Assembly (NCBI GenBank): GCA_021234155.1
Contig: JAJEKV010000016.1
Span: 2,840,471-2,904,470, forward strand
Reading direction: 5' to 3'
Length of the DNA stretch: 64,000 bases
Source of the DNA: Isoetes taiwanensis
Taxonomy: Eukaryota; Streptophyta; Lycopodiopsida; Isoetales; Isoetaceae
The notes under the pieces are model-generated. The model saw only the letters and a list, made by a program, of their open reading frames with translations, was not told the DNA's origin and ran no database searches. Below, in pieces: positions 57,901 to 64,000 of the stretch (positions are counted from its first letter, which is position 1; every line of letters begins with the position of its first letter). The position numbers and the translations under genes are program-made.

Positions 57901-58478
57901 ACCTAATCTTGGTCTCAACCGCCGAATGATGAAAAGCCACTTCTAGGCCCTCTTGTTTGAGCCAAGTTTCCCAAACCGGAGGCCGAGTTTATATCTCCTC
58001 GATGTCGAACTACAAAAAGCCCATTACTAGCAAGTCAGCCAAGAATTTGAAGACCTATTCCCCTATTTGATCCGGCCATCGTTTCTTTTGTCCACCATCT
58101 AACCGTAAAAATTCATGCCGGCACACATCTCGCTAAGCAGCTTGATATGTTTTCCAAAAATTGCAATGCCGCTTCTGCGAATGAATGCGCACTCGGATAA
58201 TGCATCCTCCATCGCCATAGCTATGGACGCCTCACTCCAAATGAGCGCCAAACATATTCTGAGCCATGGCCATCGACATTAAATTTTGGTTATTATGAAT
58301 AGCTGCCGTCATAAAAGAAAAATTAATATATTTTTGGGATTTTATGGAAATCTCCCAAAGTTAGCAAGATTGGAAACCTCCCTGTGCTTTGGTGAAAGTC
58401 GGGAGGTTTCCATAAGAGAAAATTTGGGAGGTTTCCATTCTTGGGACCCTAACCCAATTCGGGCGAGATATAATTTGA
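54936..58478. mobile_element. 3.5-kb insertion between CR4 copies 3 and 4, foldback repeats near both ends
   Basis: Near the left end, arms TTTTATGGAAACCTCCCC (54,993-55,010) and GGGGAGGTTTCCACAAAA (55,029-55,046) form a hairpin. Near the right end the related sequence 'ttttatggaaatctccc' (58,340-58,356), 'tggaaacctccc' (58,371) and 'gggaggtttccataagag' (58,401) folds similarly, with a further 'gggaggtttcca' at 58,426. The interior has no long open frame or transposase. The two hairpins share the GGAAACCTCC family but the outer boundaries lack an obvious target duplication. It may be a composite of small elements rather than one transposon. Confidence 0.5.
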
Positions 58479-59250
58479 GCGCTAACAAGTCTCCGTGTTC
58501 GTAAAATTGCGAAAATAATCAAGATATCGCCCAAAGGGCGCAATTGTCCCGGTTCAAATGACAAGTTTTGCTTAGATTGTAACCGCTGCTCCACACCTGG
58601 TGCCTTAGAGTCTTCTTCATGTCGTTAACAGAGATCGAGTTTGCTCAAACCCCGACACCGGTAAGGATTCTAAAAATCTCATCTTTCGGTTATTGTTGGA
58701 GCAACAGAAAAGCCATTACTTTAATTGAATTGTAGTTATAAGCTTGTGTCTCTACTTTTGGCACAAGGACCACCATAGCGTATGGGAACACCGAGATAAC
58801 AGGATTCAAGAGTTCAAGGCCTCTCACCTTCAGTTGGCTACATTGAATTACAACTCCTCTACCATTTTAGGCAAAGGAGCATCATGTGTTGTATACAAGG
58901 GAACTCTAGAAGATGGACGTGTTGTTGCTATCAAGAAAGCCATTGATCTAGAAAAGTCAAGATCCTTTGACCAAGAGCTAATGCTTTTGAGGAGTCTCAA
59001 CCACACATGCCTTGTGAACCTTGTTGGATACTGCAAAGAGGAGAAAATCCTTGTCTTTGAATACATTGAACATGGCTCATTGTATGATTGCCTCTTTGAG
59101 AAAAACCACGACTTGAGCTGGCAGCAGAGGATGAGAATTGCAACACAAGCATCCAGAGGTTTAGAATACTTGCATAATTTTGCTTCTCCAAGAGTAATTC
59201 ACAGGGATGTAAAAGCAGCCAACATCTTGTTAGATACCGACTGGAATGCC
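58479..59250 (+). pseudogene. CRINKLY4-type receptor kinase, copy 4 (3' part, truncated)
   Basis: Begins at the TNFR-like region (residue about 309 of copy 2: 'ANKSPCS') and ends within the kinase at 'LDTDWNA', five residues before the DFG motif would be reached. From about 58,740 to 59,250 it is nearly identical to copy 2, including membrane span end, GKGASC loop, VAIKK and HRD. From 58,479 to 58,735 it differs mainly at CAG/CTG positions of the intact copies, giving frameshifts that may be sequence error. The open frame appearing to start at 58,744 uses TTG inside the membrane span and is not a real start. The 3' end is cut by the inverted-repeat unit starting at 59,248. Confidence 0.85.
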
Positions 59251-59525
59251 GTTAAGTTAGGATTCCGTTAAGCCTTTAAGTTAGGATTCCGTTAAGCCTT
59301 TAACGGTTTTTAGATTCACACCACAAGTTAGGTTAGTGTTTCGTTAAGTTAAATAATTAGTATTCCGTTAATTTTTTTAACCTAAAATACCTTCAGACCA
59401 GTTTGCTTTAGGTTAACGAATTTAACAGAAAATTAACGCAAAAATAAAAATGAACTAAAAATTAAAGTGACCTTCCGAGGTCACTTTAACCTCGGTTATT
59501 ATTCCGTAGCTGGAGCTCGGTGGCG

Positions 59526-59612
59526 ATGGCGACGGCTTTAGAGGAAGCAAGAAGCGGCTATGAAATGTTACGGATTCATTCTCTTGCCCTTGCCTATTCA
59601 TTCTCTCATCAG
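59526..59612 (+). CDS. possible first exon of an unrecognised gene
   Basis: ATG at 59,526 gives MATALEEARSGYEMLRIHSL ending ...YSFSHQ at a CAG|GTGATT donor (59,612/59,613). The following sequence to about 59,640 is T-rich and intron-like, and later open sequence up to 59,813 includes 'GIGAAWIVQLLKTRGF'. An alternative ATG six bases upstream (59,520) is in frame. The peptide is unrecognised. It would converge on the minus-strand gene ending at 59,894. Confidence 0.35.
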
Positions 59613-59893
59613 GTGATTCTTATTTTTTCTTCTTTTCCTTTCTTCTTAGACATCAACCATAAACTCGACCTCAACCTGACAATCTGCACTGGGATTGGAG
59701 CTGCCTGGATCGTCCAGCTATTGAAAACGCGTGGGTTTGAAAGAGATGCCACGTTTTTGTCCATTTCAAATTTCTGTAGGTCTCACATTCTCGAAAATCG
59801 GTGCATATCTTGACTGTACCTGCTTCTAATCCCTTGTGGGGTTTTTTGTTGGTCTGTTTGTTTTTCGCTTGCACTGTAACAGTCTATTTTATC

Positions 59894-61424
59894 CTAGTCT
59901 GTCAATTCTGTGCTACCATTATATGTGTCTTCCCTTAGGGCAGAAACTTTACTAGATAATGTCTTTGCAGATAGAGAAGTGCTCGACCTAAGATTCTTTG
60001 CCCAATTGTATCTTTCAGAGCAATCTTGGGCAGGGCTTAACATTCCTCTTCCGTTCAGTAAAGGACAGACTATGTTGCTTCCAAATTTTGGTCCCTTGTT
60101 CATTTTTGGTCCTGTTTCCTCCAAATCTCTGGCCACCATAGGCTTTGACTTCTCACATTTTCTTGTCAATTTCTGCATGGAACTTTCTTTTCTATGAGTC
60201 TTTTCTAGAGGCCCCACCTGAGAACAGGACGTTTGCAGAAATTTGGCAGAAACTGCTTTACTTTTAGACCTTTTCTTCTGTGCCTGCAGCTTATTCTCAG
60301 GTAAATTGTTCGTTAACCTAAGGGCCACCTGTGAACAGAGAGAGGAGTGGTTTTCTTTTAGTTCTTTCATTTGCTTGCTTGCTTTCTGTACCTGCAAACC
60401 TGCAAGCCTCTGACTGAGGACTAAAATCTCTTTTCGAAGTTCCTCCTCAAGTTGATGTTCAAGCTCATCTTCCAAGTCAGTCTCAACCTTCGCAACAGAG
60501 CTCTCCATATCAAAATCTGGAGCATGGACCCAATGTTCTCCGGGATGCTTATCCAAGTTACTTCTAGCCAAATATGATTTTGGAGTAGGTACTTCAATTG
60601 TAACAGTACCAGCTTTGGGCATAGATGTAACTACATTTTACACTCAAACCAGTCTCCTTATCCAATCTTGAATGCAAGACGATGCAGTGCATTGAAAAGA
60701 AATCTCTTTTAAGGGAGTTCTGAAATCTATTCCATCTTCCAATTTCTGAACACTACCAAGCTCTCAGGTGATCTGCAATCTTGTTCATGGAAATCCTAAA
60801 ATCTGTTTCATCTCCTAGTCTTTGAGTAGAAGATGGCATTAAATGACTATCAGGACTTTGATGAGGTGTTATGGAAGTAATGAACTTTGTTTCATCTTCC
60901 AATTTCTAAGAAGACATTATAACTCTCATATATTTCACGCCTTACGTCTTGCTAGAATTTATTCCCCCTTCCAAATTTTGAGCAGCAGATAACAATTTAA
61001 ACCCACTTGGCTCCGGATGCTGCATCACATGGTGCTGAGGTGATCTGAAGAGTGACTTCTTTGTGGTTTGAAATGAAGCGTTCAGTTCAGTATTCATGGG
61101 GGTGAACCACTTTCTTCCCTGAGTCGAGAGTATGCAAGTTGTGGACTGGAATGCAAATTTTTCCTCATAAGGACTAAAAAAAAGACTGGACATAGGTGTA
61201 CCCAGATCACTGCAGCTACTGCCATTTTGGCAGTTTAATTTCCAATGCTCATTATTGGTTAAAAGCTTTCCCCTCCTTGAGCTACAATCCTCAAACCTTT
61301 CAGTGGATGAAGTTGATTGACAGTCTCCTGCGCTCCTAGATTCTGCACTGATGCTGCCATCCCTCTTCATGTCTGGACAGAAAGCAGCATTGCTCCATAT
61401 AACTCTGTGGTTTATATCCTCCAT
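59894..61424 (-). CDS. unrecognised plant-like gene, two exons, coiled-coil
   Basis: Exon A, 61,424 to about 60,945, encodes MEDINHRVIWSNAAFCPDMK..., Ser-rich, with 'GTPMSSLFFSPYEEKFAF' and 'TTKKSLFRSPQHH'. It ends at an AAGAC|GTAAGG donor. Exon B covers about 60,640 to 59,894. An AG acceptor ('aaaatgtag') lies near 60,640, and the frame contains a strongly acidic heptad-like stretch 'LEDELEHQLEEELRKEI' followed by 'LSQRLAGLQVQKASKQMKE'. Basic Ser/Lys-rich sequence then runs to the stop. With this exact donor and acceptor the phase does not close, so one site is misjudged. It could be a regulatory or cytoskeletal coiled-coil protein, but no family is recognised. Its place inside an inverted-repeat unit suggests a captured or relocated gene. 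Confidence 0.5.
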
Positions 61425-62066
61425 GAAGGATGAAGAATTTGTTGTTGTAGGAGATGAATCTTTTTCATAGCACCTAAGGTTGAAACCTTAGAAGTTGCTC
61501 CACCTAATTTCGCGAAGCGTGTGCTTAGGGTTCCAATCTTTTTCTGTTCAATGCATAAAGGAACTGCTGCAATCTGCTCTTTTATTCTCTGAATTCCTTT
61601 ATGCTGTATGTGATCCTCTCATCCTCTGCTTGACATGCGAGCAGGAGTATGCCTTAGATAAGGTAATTTCTGCCTACTTTGAGACATGCCTAGCTGCATG
61701 AAAGGTCTAAATTTTTTGGAGCCCTAGTCCTATCAACTGACCCGGCAAATTATTCTGGCAATAAGAAGCCCTATTTTTTACATTCTTTCTGATTATTAAG
61801 TAAACCATCTGATAGCCTGCTTTATTTGGTTGCAGACCACTTTGAATGGAGTTTGAGAAAAGCTTGGAGGCAGAGCCTCTTCTTCCAATAAAAAAAAACC
61901 ATGTGATAGTTATGCATAAAAATACCTTGCTTCTGGCTGGAGCCCATTCTTGTTTGCCGCAGGTCTGATAATGGGGTCTACTTTTTGTCTCATCCCTGCA
62001 GATAGGAACATAGTGTAATTTTCGTGGTTTTCCAGCCCAATTGGAATCTATGTTTTGCTAAATAAC

Positions 62067-62267
62067 TCATATGCATTTGGAGTCTATTCCAATTGGAGCC
62101 CCTACTACATCTTGTTCTTCTATTAGAAACTGATTGAAATATTCAGAAGTATCATGGCCTCCTCTTATTATCAACGGTTTAGGAATTGCACGACTTTCCT
62201 GTTTCAGTTTATTTATTGTATCATGTAATAGAGATGCAGCTCTTGATGCTAGCAACAATGAAAACAA
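62067..62267 (-). CDS. possible exon, unrecognised
   Basis: Minus-strand open segment 'SRAASLLHDTINKLKQESRA', then 'IIRGGHDTSEYFNQFLIEE'. The helical, charged peptide looks protein-like and could be an upstream exon of the minus-strand gene to the left. No splice pairing can be demonstrated. Confidence 0.25.
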   Translation of the reverse strand: MFSLLLASRAASLLHDTINKLKQESRAIPKPLIIRGGHDTSEYFNQFLIEEQDVVGAPIGIDSKCI

Positions 62268-62439
62268 AATGCATTTAAGAGAAAAATGAAGTCAAGTCAA
62301 ATGTTAAACATGACCACTTTTGCACTATTTTAAATCGACAAAATCCATTATTACGCATGCATTTGACTGTGAAATAATGGCCAGTCAACCATCACAAATC
62401 TAGAACCAAAGGTTTGTGGGCTACAATAAATTTCTTGTA

Positions 62440-62575
62440 AGTCATAGAAGTCTTGTAATCTTGTAATTTGTGGGCTTGTAATCTTGTAATTTGTGGGCAT
62501 TCTGCTAGTTACTAAAGGCTAGCATAACATCCAAATGAATGCATTGTACTAGTTACTAAAGGCTTAGCATAACCA
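62440..62575. repeat. short tandem duplications
   Basis: 'cttgtaatcttgtaatttgt' followed by 'gggcttgtaatc' repeats at about 62,450-62,500. 'tagttactaaaggct(t)agc' repeats at about 62,509 and 62,556. Non-coding. Confidence 0.6.
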
Positions 62576-62630
62576 AAAGCGAAAGCATACTCATTCTAGA
62601 TTTAAAATAAAAAAAAAAAAAAATAAAAAA

Positions 62631-63005
62631 TTAATGGAGGCATGTGTGAAGCGATTGTTATTAGCATTAAGTTTTTTTTTTAAAAAAAGATAACTTAACG
62701 AAGAAACGTGCGAAGGCATTGCCATTAGCATTAAGTTAGACTAACTTAATAGGCATATATGCGAATCAATTGCCATTAGCATTAAGTTAGCACTAACTTA
62801 ACCAAGACATGTGCGAATGCGTTTTTATTTTGCCGTTAAGTTAAAAAAAAAATAACTTAACTTGTTTTAGTGTGAAAGGATTTAACTAATTTCCGTTATG
62901 TTAAAGTCTTAACGGAAAGTTAACTTAATCTTGGTGCGAACGTAAGGGTCTCTTATAAGTTTAACTGGGCAGTTAAAAAAATTAACTTAATCCTAACTTA
63001 ACGGC
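62631..63005. repeat. subterminal array of about 60-bp palindromic units
   Basis: Five to six diverged units, each 'tgtgcgaa', 8-15 bases, 'gccattagcattaagtta', a short spacer and the inverted 'taacttaa'. Unit starts are near 62,641, 62,707, 62,759, 62,812, 62,869 and 62,933. Each unit can fold on itself through AAGTTA/TAACTT. The array ends at the 17-bp inverted repeat (62,989-63,005). Related units lie at the left end, 59,251-59,450. Confidence 0.65.
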
Positions 63006-63022
63006 GGGTGTGAAGGTACCCT

Positions 63023-64000
63023 GAGACGTCCAGTGGCAACAATTGTCCCAGTTCAAATGACAAGTTTTGCTTAGATTGTACTGTCTGTTCCCCTGGTGCC
63101 TTAGAGTCTTCTTCATGTCAGGTTAACAGAGATCGAGTTTGCTCAATCCCGATTAATCGTAAGGATTCTAAAAATCTCATCTTTCGCTTATTGTTGGAGC
63201 GAATCAGGGTGCCATTACTTTAATTGGAATTGTAGTTATAAGCTTGTGTCTCTACTTTTGGCACAAGGACCACCATAGCGTATGGGAACACCGAGATAAC
63301 ATGATTCAAGAGTTCAAGGCCTCTCACCTTCAGTTGGCAACATCAAATTACAGCTCCTCTACCATTTTAGGCAAAGGAGCATCATGTCTTGTGTACAAGG
63401 GAACTCTAGAAGACTCACGTGTTGTTGCTATCAAGAAAGCCATTGATCTAGAAAAGTCAAGATCCTTTGACCAAGAGCTAATGCTTTTGAGGAGTCTCAA
63501 CCACACATGCCTTGTGAACCTTGTTGGATACTGCAAAGAGGAGAAAATCCTTGTCTTTGAATACATGGAACATGGGTCATTGTATGATTGCCTCTTTGAG
63601 CAAAACCACCACTTGAGTTGGCACAGGAGGATGAGAATTGCAACGCAAGTATCCGAGGTTTAGAATACTTGCGTAATTTTGCTTCTCAAGAGTAATTCAC
63701 GGGATGTAAAAGCGACCAACATCTTGTTAGATCTTCGACCGAATGCCCATGTGTCGATTTTGGACTCTCTGTTGTTGGTCCCGCACCAAGAGGTGGCGCA
63801 CATCTTAGCAATATGAAAGTGGTGGGAACCCCCGGATATCTTGACCCGAATACTTTCGCACCAATAGGCTTACTTTGAAGAGTGATGTATACGCTTTTGG
63901 GGTTGTACTTTTGGAACTTCTATGTGGTAAGAAAGCGGTTCAAGATTATATGGCCCGGGCCATATTAAGAAGGCTAACATTGTCAACATGCTAGATCCTT
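63023..64000 (+). pseudogene. CRINKLY4-type receptor kinase, copy 5 (5'-truncated, runs off window)
   Basis: Begins at 'TSSGNNCPSS' of the TNFR-like region (residue about 326 of copy 2), directly after the inverted-repeat unit, and continues through membrane span, kinase and activation loop to the end of the window (residue about 664). 63,240-63,645 is nearly identical to copy 2, with changes such as R430M and G468S. In 63,150-63,235 and 63,646-64,000, differences concentrate on CAG/CTG sites and break the frame after 63,663, so the kinase disruption may be sequence error rather than decay. The 5' truncation looks real. The TTG at 63,244 is not a start. Confidence 0.85.

Larger units (their letters stand above)
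59248..63005. mobile_element. 3.75-kb unit bounded by inverted repeats, carrying gene-like exons
   Basis: GCCGTTAAGTTAGGATT at 59,248-59,264 is a perfect 17-bp inverted match to 62,989-63,005. Both subterminal regions (59,251-59,450 and 62,630-63,005) are filled with more GTTAAGTTA and TTCACACC/GGTGTGAA-like units. The interior (59,520-61,800) is CAG/CTG-normal and holds coding-like exons on both strands but no visible transposase. A Pack-type element (a TIR element with captured gene pieces) would fit. No target duplication flanks it, and the flanking CR4 sequences are not contiguous: residue 578 on the left, residue about 326 on the right. Confidence 0.55.

Noticed and set aside
58744-59271. 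Stand-alone short kinase gene starting at 58,744
   Set aside because: The initiator would be TTG in the middle of the membrane span; homology continues upstream, so it is the remnant of copy 4.
63244-63663. Stand-alone kinase gene starting at 63,244
   Set aside because: Same TTG inside the membrane span; upstream homology extends to 63,023 and the stop at 63,663 lies in the CAG/CTG-altered block.
1-64000. tRNA or rRNA genes
   Set aside because: No cloverleaf with conserved A/B boxes and no rRNA-like block was recognised by eye; a covariance-model scan would be decisive.

Overview
The window looks like nuclear DNA of a land plant. It is AT-leaning, gene-poor and repeat-dense. It carries an array of CRINKLY4 (CR4/ACR4)-type receptor kinases, a first exon resembling CASP-like (CASPL) membrane proteins, a decayed gene with a DUF7869-type domain, LINE fragments and small inverted-repeat elements. 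CR4 and CASPL families are plant-specific. The mix of DUF7869 and an unusual reverse transcriptase fits a non-seed plant (fern, lycophyte or bryophyte), but that placement is inference.

Layout. 1-12 kb: two dispersed repeats at 1.4-2.5 kb, then intergenic DNA with local duplications and no recognisable gene. 12.9-14.6 kb: a reverse transcriptase ORF of the GIPMG / FRYIDDL type, with a decayed N-terminal part just upstream. 15.6-18.3 kb: one small hypothetical ORF and low-complexity DNA. 18.6-21.7 kb: CR4 copy 1, a pseudogene with an internal deletion, a TIR element insertion, frameshifts and a nonsense codon. 21.9-22.65 kb: LINE fragments, one with a target-site duplication. 23-31 kb: decayed coding-like stretches, mostly unrecognised. 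33.6-34.4 kb: a CASPL-like exon cut by a dispersed repeat. 35-37.7 kb: decayed DUF7869-type gene on the minus strand. 37.8-38.3 kb: a tandem duplication rich in palindromes. 39-47.4 kb: decayed exons peppered with a dispersed GC-rich palindrome. 48.6-51.9 kb: CR4 copy 2, the only intact gene, 713 codons with no intron. 52.85-53.55 kb: an endonuclease/exonuclease/phosphatase fold fragment of retroelement type. 54.3-59.25 kb: CR4 copies 3 (5' part) and 4 (3' part), separated by about 3.5 kb with foldback repeats near its ends. 59.25-63.0 kb: a unit bounded by inverted repeats and carrying gene-like exons. 63.02-64.0 kb: CR4 copy 5, running off the window.

All five CR4 segments lie on the plus strand. 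Copies 1, 2 and 3 share upstream sequence, so whole transcription units were duplicated. Only copy 2 predicts a complete receptor: signal peptide, RCC1-like beta-propeller, TNFR-like cysteine region, one membrane span and an RD-type kinase.

The most unusual signal is compositional. In parts of the window CAG and CTG trinucleotides (CWG, the symmetric plant CHG methylation context) are nearly absent. Where a clean copy of the same repeat exists, the difference is concentrated at those trinucleotides, which become CG, CGG or CCG. This looks like a long-read base-calling artefact at methylated CHG sites, or less likely a site-directed mutation process. It bears directly on which of these 'pseudogenes' are really broken.
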